A stretch of DNA of 64,000 nucleotides from Streptomyces sp. DG1A-41 (GTDB taxonomy: Bacteria > Actinomycetota > Actinomycetes > Streptomycetales > Streptomycetaceae), in assembly GCF_037055355.1 (NCBI RefSeq), contig NZ_CP146350.1, positions 5,913,001-5,977,000 on the forward strand, in the 5' to 3' direction. A program made the position numbers and the translations under genes. Shown here piece by piece: positions 56,532 to 64,000 of this stretch; position 1 is the first letter of the stretch, and every line of letters starts with the position of its first letter. The notes under the pieces were generated by a model that saw only the letters and a list, made by a program, of their open reading frames with translations, made no database searches and had not been told where the DNA came from.

Positions 56532-56589
56532 CCACGGGTGTGCCCGCGCTCCGGGACGGGGCCCGGCCGCGCTCCCGTAGGCTCCCTGC

Positions 56590-57027
<438 letters not shown>

Positions 57028-57186
57028 GGCCAACCGGCGGCGTGCGAGGCCCGAAGGCGGTCGTACGGGCGCCCTGTACGCCTTTCGTGCCACAGTGGGC
57101 CGCCCCACGCGGTACTCCGCCCCTGATATCGGGTATGTGCCCATTAATCCTACGAAACGGGACATAGGTGGGCCGCTGTCGGGGAA

Positions 57187-57594
57187 GTGATCGGCGTGAT
57201 CGACACCGAAGGTGACCGCGCCGAGTGGACATTCCCCGCCGAGCCGGGCGCCGTGCGCACCGCCCGCCAGGCCGTGCGCGGCCACCTCCGCGGCTGGGGC
57301 CTCGACAGCCTCGCCGACCTCACGGCGTTGTTGGTCAGCGAGTTGGTCACCAACGCCCTGCGGCATGCCACGGGCCCCATCGGCGTCCGTCTGGTCCGCC
57401 CCTCCGAACTGAACGGCGTCCTCCTGGTGGAGGTCTCCGACCCGCTCCCGGACCCGCCCCGCGAACGCACCGCCAGGCCCGAGGACGAGAGCGGCCGAGG
57501 GCTCCAACTGGTGGCCTCCTCCTGCCGCCGCTGGGGCACCCGGCCCGGCGGAGTGGGCAAGACCGTGTGGTTCGAACTCGCGGTTCCGGAGTGA
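57187..57594 (+). CDS. stand-alone HATPase (anti-sigma-factor kinase-like)
   Basis: A 135-residue protein of the RsbW/SpoIIAB-like GHKL family used in streptomycete partner switches. The N box is LLVSELVTNALRHA, the G1-like part EVSDPLPDPP is degenerate, and the G2 is DESGRGLQLVASSCRRWG; the end KTVWFELAVPE is typical. GTG 57187. The PAS-GAF-SpoIIE phosphatase gene begins 252 bases downstream on the same strand and itself carries a very similar HATPase (LLVSELVTNALRYG, DEGGRGLQLV). A related role in one signalling branch is likely. Confidence 0.88.
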   Translation: MIGVIDTEGDRAEWTFPAEPGAVRTARQAVRGHLRGWGLDSLADLTALLVSELVTNALRHATGPIGVRLVRPSELNGVLLVEVSDPLPDPPRERTARPEDESGRGLQLVASSCRRWGTRPGGVGKTVWFELAVPE

Positions 57595-57846
57595 AAAATC
57601 GGTGTACGTCCGCCCCGCCCCTGTCGAGCGAATGGTTCAGGCCAGTGGCGGTTGCCGACGGACGGGATTCGACGACGTGTCCCCTGGTTAGAAGACTGGA
57701 AGTGTTCTCACGGTCCGGACCGAAAACCATCGGGACCGTGCTGTGATCGTGAACACCGTGTTGTGCGGCACCGTAGTGCTGGATACTGTGGGCAGCCGCC
57801 CCCGGTGACCGGTGCCGGGCGCGGTGAGCTGGAGGGGACGGTTCGC

Positions 57847-60483
57847 GTGAGCGAGATACCAGCGAAGGCCACGGAGTCCGAGGACCCGTCGGCGGGCGCG
57901 AGGGCGAGGGCCGCGGACGGCTTGGCGTCCGCGGTCGGAGGTGCGCTCGCGGTCGACGGGGTGCAGCCCGGGGACGCCATGTGGCAGAGCAGTCCCCCGG
58001 GATCCATTTACGACTACATCAAGGTCGCGTCCTTCTCCATCGGCCCCGACGGGCTCGTCGACCAGTGGAGCCTGCGCGCCGAGCACCTGTTCGGCATCCC
58101 CGCCGAACGCGCCGTCGGCATGGACCCCATCGAGACGTTCATCGACCCGAGCCTGCGCGAGCGGGGCATGCGCAAGATGGCGGAGATCCTCGACGGGCGC
58201 GAATGGACCGGCGTGGTGCCCTTCCGGATGCCGAAGGGCGTCGAGGGGGAGTGCGGGCACGAAGGGCTCGCCGAGGTGTACGTCATGCCGACGCGCACCG
58301 AGGACGGCGAGAAGGCCGCCGTCTGCATCGTCGTCGACGTCCGCACGCTGCGCAGCATCGAGACCGACCTCGCCGCCTCGCAGGCCATTTTCAGTCAATC
58401 CCCGTTCGGTTTCCTGCTGATCGACTCCGACCTGCGGGTCCGCCGCGCCAACCACCGGTTCGCGTCCATCTTCGGCGGCACGCCCGACGACCACCGCGGC
58501 AAGGGCGTCCACGACTACCTCCAGCGCGGCGAGGCCGAGCGGGTCGCCGCCACGCTGCGCCGCGTGCTGGAGACCGGCAACTCCATCACGGACATGCACG
58601 TCACCGGCTTCGTGCCGGGCTCCGACGAGCGCCGCCACTGGTCCGTCAACCTCTATCGCGTGCACAGCGGTTCGGGCCGGCCGATCGGCATCGCCTGGCT
58701 CGGCACGGACATCACCTCGCGCCGCGCCGCCGCCCGCGAGGCCGCCGCCGCCCGCCGCAACCTCGCCCTGCTGAACGAGGCCGGCGCCCGCATCGGCAAC
58801 TCCCTCGACCTGGAGACCACGGCCCGGCAGCTCCTCGACGTCGTCGTGCCCGGCTTCTGCGACCTGGCCACCGTCGACCTGTACCAGGGCCTGCTGGTCG
58901 GCGACGAGACCCCGCCCGGGCTCGCCGACGGCAGTGGCGAGCTGCGCCGGGTGGCCTTCGCCAGTGCCGTCTCCGACGAGCCCTTCGCCGGCACCGGCGT
59001 GCCCGTCTCGGTCGGCGCCGTCCACCACTACCCGTTCAACTCGCCCTGCGCGGACGCCCTGCGCACGGCCCGCCCGCAGACCGTCCCCGGCGAGGACGGC
59101 GGGCTCGTGCAGTCCACGATCGCCGTGCCGATGGTCGCCCACGACACCGTCGTAGGGCTGGTGCAGTTCGCCCGGACGAAGGGCAGCGAGCCGTTCGGCG
59201 ACCGCGACCGGGACCTGGCCGTCGAACTCGCCGCGCGCGCCGCCGTCTGCATCGACAATGCCCGCCTCTACCGGCGCGAGCACGAACGCGCGTTGATACT
59301 GCAACGGTCCCTGCTCCCGCCCGGCGACCCGGAGGCCTCCGGCCTCGACATCGCCTGCCGCTATCTGCCCGGGAACGCCAACACCGGCCGGCCCAGCGAG
59401 GTCGGCGGCGACTGGTTCGACGTCATAGAACTCCCTGGGCACCGCACCGCGCTGGTCGTCGGCGACGTCATGGGCCGCGGCCTGCGCGCCGCCGTCGCCA
59501 TGGGCGAACTCCGCACCGCCGTACGCACTCTGGCGCAGCTCGACCTCGAACCGGCCGAGGTGCTCTCCCAGTTGGATGAGATCGCCCGCGGCCTCGGCGC
59601 CCCCGGCGGCGTCCAGCAGGCGACCCGGGCGGCCCGCCGCCCCCGCGAGGCGGACCTCTCCGAGGTGTACCTCGCCACCTGTGTCTACGCCGTCTACGAC
59701 TCCGTCACCCGGCGCTGTACCTTCGCCAACGCGGGCCATCTGCCGCCCGTCCTGGTCGAACCGGGCGAGCCGGCCCTGATGCTCGACGTGCCCCCGGGCC
59801 TGCCCCTCGGCGTCGGCGGCGAGCCCTTCGAGGAGGTCGAGGTCGAACTGCCCGAAGGCGCCCTGCTCGCGCTCTACACGGATGGACTGGTCGAAAGCCG
59901 CGACCACCCCCTCGACGAAGGCCTCCAGGCCTTCGTCAGCACCCTCGCCGATCCCGCCCAGCCCCTGGAGGACGTCTGCGACCACGTCCTCAACACCCTC
60001 GACACCCATCACGGCGAGGACGACATCGCGCTGCTGATGGCACGTGTACAGGGGTTGCCCACCGAGTCCGTCGGCGACTGGACCCTGCCGCGCGAGCCGC
60101 GCAGCGTGGGCCGGGCCCGCGAGTACGCGCGTGCCCAGCTGCTCAGCTGGGACATGGAACCCCTGGTCGACACCACGGAGCTCCTGGTCAGCGAACTCGT
60201 CACCAACGCCCTGCGCTACGGCGAGGGCGAGATCCGTCTCCGCCTCCTCCTCGACCGCACCCTGGTCTGCGAGGTCTGGGACTCCGGCCTGGTCCAGCCC
60301 CGCCGCCGCCGCGCCCGCGACACCGACGAGGGCGGCCGCGGCCTCCAGCTGGTCGGCCTCCTCAGCGCCGCGTGGGGCTCGCGCCGCACGCCCCGGGGGA
60401 AGACGGTGTGGTTCGAACTGCCCCTGCCGGACGGGGGAAGCGGGCTGCCGGATCCGGCGGAGGCGTTGCTGAGTCTGTTCTAG
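57847..60483 (+). CDS. PAS-GAF-SpoIIE phosphatase-HATPase protein
   Basis: An 878-residue regulator. After a disordered N-terminus come two PAS-like domains (about 55-165, IYDYIKVASFSIGPDGLVDQ; and 175-295, SQSPFGFLLIDSDLRVRRAN), a GAF domain (about 310-470), the SpoIIE/PP2C domain (about 480-735: EVGGDWFDVIELPGHR, VVGDVMGRGLRAAV, FANAGHLPPVL, ALYTDGLVES, HGEDDIALLMARV), and a C-terminal HATPase (about 755-878). GTG 57847 follows GGAGGGGACG. It ends 19 bases from the opposing Imm49-fusion gene. Sensors of this kind reset anti-anti-sigma factors in stress and development. Confidence 0.92.
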   Translation: MSEIPAKATESEDPSAGARARAADGLASAVGGALAVDGVQPGDAMWQSSPPGSIYDYIKVASFSIGPDGLVDQWSLRAEHLFGIPAERAVGMDPIETFIDPSLRERGMRKMAEILDGREWTGVVPFRMPKGVEGECGHEGLAEVYVMPTRTEDGEKAAVCIVVDVRTLRSIETDLAASQAIFSQSPFGFLLIDSDLRVRRANHRFASIFGGTPDDHRGKGVHDYLQRGEAERVAATLRRVLETGNSITDMHVTGFVPGSDERRHWSVNLYRVHSGSGRPIGIAWLGTDITSRRAAAREAAAARRNLALLNEAGARIGNSLDLETTARQLLDVVVPGFCDLATVDLYQGLLVGDETPPGLADGSGELRRVAFASAVSDEPFAGTGVPVSVGAVHHYPFNSPCADALRTARPQTVPGEDGGLVQSTIAVPMVAHDTVVGLVQFARTKGSEPFGDRDRDLAVELAARAAVCIDNARLYRREHERALILQRSLLPPGDPEASGLDIACRYLPGNANTGRPSEVGGDWFDVIELPGHRTALVVGDVMGRGLRAAVAMGELRTAVRTLAQLDLEPAEVLSQLDEIARGLGAPGGVQQATRAARRPREADLSEVYLATCVYAVYDSVTRRCTFANAGHLPPVLVEPGEPALMLDVPPGLPLGVGGEPFEEVEVELPEGALLALYTDGLVESRDHPLDEGLQAFVSTLADPAQPLEDVCDHVLNTLDTHHGEDDIALLMARVQGLPTESVGDWTLPREPRSVGRAREYARAQLLSWDMEPLVDTTELLVSELVTNALRYGEGEIRLRLLLDRTLVCEVWDSGLVQPRRRRARDTDEGGRGLQLVGLLSAAWGSRRTPRGKTVWFELPLPDGGSGLPDPAEALLSLF

Positions 60484-60502
60484 CCAGGTCTGCGACCCGT
60501 CG

Positions 60503-62188
60503 TCAGCAAATCTCCTCCAACCGCTCGCGGTTGAGCAGATGCCTGGGCAGATACGGCTGCGCGAGATCGACGGGAAACCCGTAGTCGTAGGCGAGGCTCG
60601 CCATCGCGAGCGGCCCGAGTGCCACCCTGGCGCGCGGGGCCGCCGACGCGCCCCAGTAACTGCCGTGCTCCGCGACAGCTTCGGCGAGCACCTTGGCGAA
60701 GGTGTCGTGGTCACGTGCGATGAGCCGGTGGAAGAGGGCGGCGGGCTGGTAGTCGATCCCGTTCACGAACTCCAGCGGCGCTCGGGTCACGCCCTCCCTC
60801 CCCGACGTCTCGATGGTGGCCACGAGCTTCTCGACGACGTCATCCATGCTCGGGCCGTTCGAGAAGTAGGCCTGCAGCGTGCCGATCCAGTGCAGGACGT
60901 ACTCGTCCACGGAGTCGTCCTGGCGCAGCACCTCCAGCGGCACCCGGCACAGCCGCCCGATCCGGTCGGTCTGACGGCACACGATCGCGAGGTAGAGGGC
61001 ATCGAGCCAGGCGCGGGCGTCAGCGGGCGGTTCCGCGGGCAGAGCGGGGAGCCGCCAGACGCGGTCCTCGCCCAGGCGGCACTCCTGCGACGGCGCGCCG
61101 GTGAACAGCGCGGAGCCCAGCCGGGTCGCGGTGGCCCACGCGTCCCACGTGTCGATGTGCGCGACGTCGGGGTCGGTGGCGCAGCGCGCGAGAGCGAGTG
61201 TCAGAGCGGAAGCGAACGCGTCGCCCAGTCCGGCGGTCCCTTCCTGCACGAGGCGGTCCATCGACTCCGTTGCGGCGCGGGTGAGTTCACCGGGGTCGCA
61301 GGAGGCAGCAGCGGCGCGGCTGGCAAGACGGCCGGCCCCGTCGAGACGGACCAGGCCCTTCATCAGGCCCAGGAGATGTGACGGCGGCCGCACGGAGAAG
61401 GTGAGCGTGTCCTGATCGATGACCGTGAGCGACGTCAGGGAGCCGCGGTGCCACCAGTAGACGCGTGGTGAGAGCGCACCCGGCCCGTCCTCGTGAGCAC
61501 CCAGCGCATAAGCGGCAAGGCTGTTGACGGCATCCACCACGGAACCGTCGGTGATCGGGTGGTACACCAGGTTGTGCCGGGTCGGCACGACGACGAGGGC
61601 ACCTGCGTCCGGGAGCTTCTCGCCGACGCCCTTCCAGGCCAGTTCCGCGAGGAACAGCGCCTTGCCGGCGACGAACGGGGAGTCCCCGTAGACGGAATGC
61701 AGCCTCGCCTGTCCCTCGACGCCCACCTCCTCGTGCCGCACGGGCACGCGCATCAGATTCGCGCGCGCCGCGTCCCCGAGAGCCTGAAGCCCTACGCGTT
61801 CCACGTCCCGGTCGGTGAGGATCCGCACGCTGGTGGGCCCGTCCAGGGCGTAGGCGAAGACCAGTCCGTCGGCCACGACCCGCGCGTACCGCAGGACGCC
61901 TGAAAGCTCCGGGGTGATCGACTCGACGGGCAACAGCCGGGCGTGGACACCCCGGAGCAGTCCCGCCACGCTCTCATCGCCCTGGCTCGCCTGCCGCAAG
62001 CGGCCGAAGTGTGCGGCGACGAGGTCGGGCCAGTGCTCCTCCGGGGTCTTGCTGCACGTGTGTGCCAAGGAGTCGAGGGAGTACTGGTGGCCTTCCCGGT
62101 AGTGCGGGGCCGCGAGTGCGCGCAAGTGCGTGGCCTGCGCGGCGGAAAGCATCGGCAGTTCGGGGTCGGCGACGTTGTCCGGTGTCAT
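60503..62188 (-). CDS. Imm49-family immunity protein fused to a DUF1444-like domain
   Basis: A 561-residue protein. The C-terminal half (about 300-561) is an Imm49 domain, clearly paralogous to the gene at 62766-63632: compare WLDALYLAIVCRQTDRIGRL with NWLTSFYLAVICRENDRVNQ, and shared ALFHRL / ELFHRY and VALGPLAMASLAYDYGFPVD / LVALGPLAIACMAYDADMPV. The N-terminal half (about 1-290) is different; the segments ERVGLQALGDAARANLMRVP, SPFVAGKALFLAELA and ALVVVPTRHNLVYHP resemble the DUF1444/YtpQ pattern, which is my inference. ATG 62188 (MTPDNVADPELP). Imm49 proteins neutralise polymorphic toxins. An unusual double-length form. Confidence 0.78.
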   Translation of the reverse strand: MTPDNVADPELPMLSAAQATHLRALAAPHYREGHQYSLDSLAHTCSKTPEEHWPDLVAAHFGRLRQASQGDESVAGLLRGVHARLLPVESITPELSGVLRYARVVADGLVFAYALDGPTSVRILTDRDVERVGLQALGDAARANLMRVPVRHEEVGVEGQARLHSVYGDSPFVAGKALFLAELAWKGVGEKLPDAGALVVVPTRHNLVYHPITDGSVVDAVNSLAAYALGAHEDGPGALSPRVYWWHRGSLTSLTVIDQDTLTFSVRPPSHLLGLMKGLVRLDGAGRLASRAAAASCDPGELTRAATESMDRLVQEGTAGLGDAFASALTLALARCATDPDVAHIDTWDAWATATRLGSALFTGAPSQECRLGEDRVWRLPALPAEPPADARAWLDALYLAIVCRQTDRIGRLCRVPLEVLRQDDSVDEYVLHWIGTLQAYFSNGPSMDDVVEKLVATIETSGREGVTRAPLEFVNGIDYQPAALFHRLIARDHDTFAKVLAEAVAEHGSYWGASAAPRARVALGPLAMASLAYDYGFPVDLAQPYLPRHLLNRERLEEIC

Positions 62189-62294
62189 GCCCTCGAGCCT
62201 ATGAGCCGGGTGCCCGATGCCGAATCGCGGCCCCTCCCGCCCAGTTGGCGCCCCCAGGGCTCGTCCAGGGCGACGGATCCTAGACTCACCCCTC

Positions 62295-62732
62295 ATGAGT
62301 GACGTGTTCGCCGTGGACCTGGCCCTCGACCTGTCGCCGACCGTGCCGGAGGCCGTACTCGCGCACCTCCGCCGGCACGTGGAGGGCGACAGCGCGGACG
62401 ACGGCAGCAGCGAGGCGGACTGGCCGGACTTCGTCCCCCTGCTCGCGGACCGGGGTCCGGCGACGCGCATCGGGGGACTGCTGACCGGCCAGCTCTTCCA
62501 GGGCGCCGACCACTGGTGCCTGACGGCCCGGCAGGAAATCCACGCAGAGCTGCTCCCCGAACTGGTCGCCCTTGCGGACATGCTCGCCTTCAACGCCAGG
62601 ACCGAGGGAATCATCGGCCAAGTGCGCTTCTACGAGGACGACATCCCCGAACTCCTGGTCAACAGGTCGGGAACGCTGGTGAAGACGCCGTTGCGGGCGG
62701 CCAGAACCGAACCTTCCCGGCACGTGCCGTAG
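62295..62732 (+). CDS. uncharacterised protein in the toxin/immunity locus
   Basis: A 145-residue acidic protein with no family I recognise. It starts at ATG 62295 (MSDVFAVDLALDLSPTVPEA) and is predicted as mixed alpha/beta: LRRHVEGD, then PATRIGGLLTGQLFQGADHW and HAELLPELVALADMLAFNAR, ending RFYEDDIPELLVNRSGTLVK. Codon use and third-position GC look like its neighbours, so it is probably real. It is inserted in the opposite direction between the two Imm49 genes, which suggests an added immunity or unrelated cargo gene. Confidence 0.65.
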   Translation: MSDVFAVDLALDLSPTVPEAVLAHLRRHVEGDSADDGSSEADWPDFVPLLADRGPATRIGGLLTGQLFQGADHWCLTARQEIHAELLPELVALADMLAFNARTEGIIGQVRFYEDDIPELLVNRSGTLVKTPLRAARTEPSRHVP

Positions 62733-62765
62733 GGCAGTGCCGGAAAGCGAACGGCATCGGCTGCG

Positions 62766-63632
62766 TCAGGTGTCGTACTCGCCCACCCATGACCGCCGAA
62801 GCAGAGCCCGCGGGATGTACTCGGACTCGACTTCAACGGGCATGTCGGCGTCGTACGCCATGCAGGCGATGGCGAGCGGGCCGAGAGCGACCAGTCCCTC
62901 GCCGCTGAGTGAGCGGGCTTCGTTCGCGGTCCAGTACTCCTTGTGCCAGGTGAGGGCGTCGACGAGAGCCGCGTGGAACTGCTCGTTCTCCCGGCGCAGA
63001 TAGCGGTGGAAGAGCTCGAGCGGCGGATAGAGGATCTTCAGCATGAGCTCCGGGCCGGCGATCGTGGCTGCCTCGGGGGCCGTGCCGTCGATCGCGGTGA
63101 CCAGCGTGTCCCAAGTCTCCTGTCGCCCGAACCAGAAGTTCTGCAGAGTTTCCACCCAGGCGTAGATGTACTCGTCGAACTCCGCGCCGGACTCACGCAG
63201 GAATGAGACGGGCACCTGTGCCAGTTGATTGACCCGGTCGTTCTCGCGGCAGATCACCGCCAGATAGAAGGAGGTGAGCCAGTTGCCCGCGTGGAGGTAG
63301 TCCTGCGGGCCGGTGGCGGGGAGGTGCTTGACCTCACCGGTACTGCCCACCCGGCACGGCACGGTGCCCTCGGTGGCCGTGCCGGCGGCGAAGAGCCCGC
63401 AGCCGATCTGCATGGCAGTGACCCACGCTTCCCAGGCCGGGAACTCACCTGCTGTCGGATCCGTCAGGCAGCGCCACTTCGCGAGGGTGAGCGCGACCGA
63501 CAGTGCGTCGTACCGATCGTCCTCCGAGGTCTCGACGTGGTCGAGTACGTCCTTGGTGCTCTTGATAATGGGCGCCATGAGTTCGGCCGCGTTGTCCGTG
63601 CGGAACTCATGGCGGGGGATGCGGGTGACCAC
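62766..63632 (-). CDS. Imm49-family immunity protein
   Basis: A 288-residue cytoplasmic protein of the immunity 49 family, of usual length. It is mostly helical, with NWLTSFYLAVICRENDRVNQ, FLRESGAEFDEYIYAWVETL and ALGPLAIACMAYDADMPVEV as conserved blocks. GTG 63632 follows GAGGAG, and the toxin stop is only 14 bases upstream on the same strand, so toxin and immunity are co-transcribed, as in polymorphic toxin loci. It should bind and block the adjacent toxin domain. A longer paralogue lies downstream at 60503-62188. Confidence 0.88.
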   Translation of the reverse strand: MVTRIPRHEFRTDNAAELMAPIIKSTKDVLDHVETSEDDRYDALSVALTLAKWRCLTDPTAGEFPAWEAWVTAMQIGCGLFAAGTATEGTVPCRVGSTGEVKHLPATGPQDYLHAGNWLTSFYLAVICRENDRVNQLAQVPVSFLRESGAEFDEYIYAWVETLQNFWFGRQETWDTLVTAIDGTAPEAATIAGPELMLKILYPPLELFHRYLRRENEQFHAALVDALTWHKEYWTANEARSLSGEGLVALGPLAIACMAYDADMPVEVESEYIPRALLRRSWVGEYDT

Positions 63633-63646
63633 TCGCTCTCCTCGGA

Positions 63647-64000
63647 CTAGATCTTCAAATGCTCGATGACGGCACCGGCGTAGGAGTGACCGGTGTTGTC
63701 AACCGCCTTCACCAGAACGTACTGCACCTTTCCATCCCGCAGCGCGGCGCGGAGATCTGCAGCGATCTCTGCATCCTTTCCACCACGATGTGTCATCTCT
63801 GCCAGGATGGTGCGGATGTAAGGCCTGGTGCCCTGCTTCACCCTCATGCCGTGGGCTCCGCCGTCATGAGCGTTCGGGTCCAGCGGATCCGGGTCAGCCT
63901 TGCCCTTGCGCCAGTCGAGGTCGCCCGACGGAGCCTTCTCCTCGACGATGAGGTAGTCACCGTCGTCGCTGAGCTTGTACACGTCATCGAACATGTTGGC
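63647..64000 (-). CDS. C-terminal toxin domain of a polymorphic toxin, 5' end outside window
   Basis: The last 117 residues of a longer protein that continues beyond the right edge; the ATG at 63994 is internal. The segment NMFDDVYKLSDDGDYLIVEE then KAPSG has the E-x-K of a PD-(D/E)xK nuclease core (EEK), preceded by Asp residues; after it come GMRVKQGTRPYIRTILAEMT and VQYVLVKAVDNTGHSYAGAV. This tail recurs at the C-terminus of actinobacterial secreted toxins with exchangeable tips, in my recollection. The immunity gene starts 14 bases after its stop. Nuclease activity is inferred from the motif only. Confidence 0.72.
   Translation of the reverse strand, partial: ANMFDDVYKLSDDGDYLIVEEKAPSGDLDWRKGKADPDPLDPNAHDGGAHGMRVKQGTRPYIRTILAEMTHRGGKDAEIAADLRAALRDGKVQYVLVKAVDNTGHSYAGAVIEHLKI

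Overview
The window looks like the chromosome of a Streptomyces species. GC is very high with strong third-position GC bias, GTG and TTG starts are common, and family content is typical: WblI-type WhiB protein, DUF1707, SpoIIE phosphatases with HATPase domains, class II GlpX FBPase, polyphosphate glucokinase. From memory, the order ahpD-ahpC/oxyR ... PBP ... fumarases ... wblI-glpX ... xseB-xseA-ispH-ppgK-ychF follows a conserved central part of streptomycete chromosomes such as S. coelicolor. That comparison is recall, not a computed alignment.

Layout. 0-3.9 kb: end of a GNAT gene, a methyltransferase, a decayed winged-helix gene, an intact IS982-family element and a 650-base gene-free stretch with two strong hairpins. 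3.9-9.2 kb: uppS (undecaprenyl/polyprenyl diphosphate synthase type) with a tandem repeat growing out of its 3' end, a PIN-PhoH ATPase, a secreted lytic transglycosylase with a structured leader, and an AI-2E family membrane protein. 9.4-11.5 kb: the peroxide module ahpC-ahpD divergent from oxyR. 11.6-15.2 kb: a PadR-controlled ABC exporter operon whose ATPase has lost frame near its start. 15.2-19 kb: a small RHH-like gene and an SPFH protein, divergent from a class A PBP across a perfect palindrome. 19.3-26.4 kb: SpoIIE-type phosphatase, DUF402 protein, class II and class I fumarases separated by a repeat-rich spacer. 26.5-35.8 kb: ordinary core genes (DUF1707 protein, wblI, glpX, DUF4245, nitroreductase, exonuclease VII, ispH, ppgK, DUF6542 membrane protein, ychF).

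36-54 kb is accessory in character: a glycosyltransferase stub, a lipoprotein deacetylase, a 1249-residue XRE-STAND-TM-WD40 protein, a Tat-exported rhamnogalacturonan lyase, two secreted subtilisins, a LysR/SDR pair, and three decayed genes (TauE/SafE permease, an unidentified remnant, a serpin). Secreted hydrolases and pseudogenes dominate. 53.9-60.5 kb returns to signalling and housekeeping genes: a membrane protein with a (GPN) tandem repeat, GntR regulator, short SPOR-like protein, Nudix hydrolase, stand-alone HATPase, and a PAS-GAF-SpoIIE-HATPase phosphatase.

60.5-64 kb is a polymorphic-toxin immunity locus. The C-terminal part of a toxin running off the right edge is followed after 14 bases by an Imm49-family gene; a further double-length Imm49 fusion and a small unknown gene follow. 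This and the STAND-WD40 gene are the best candidates for an under-described system. No rRNA, tRNA or CRISPR array was recognised. Several apparent single-base frameshifts (ABC ATPase, DUF6542 protein) could be real mutations or assembly errors.
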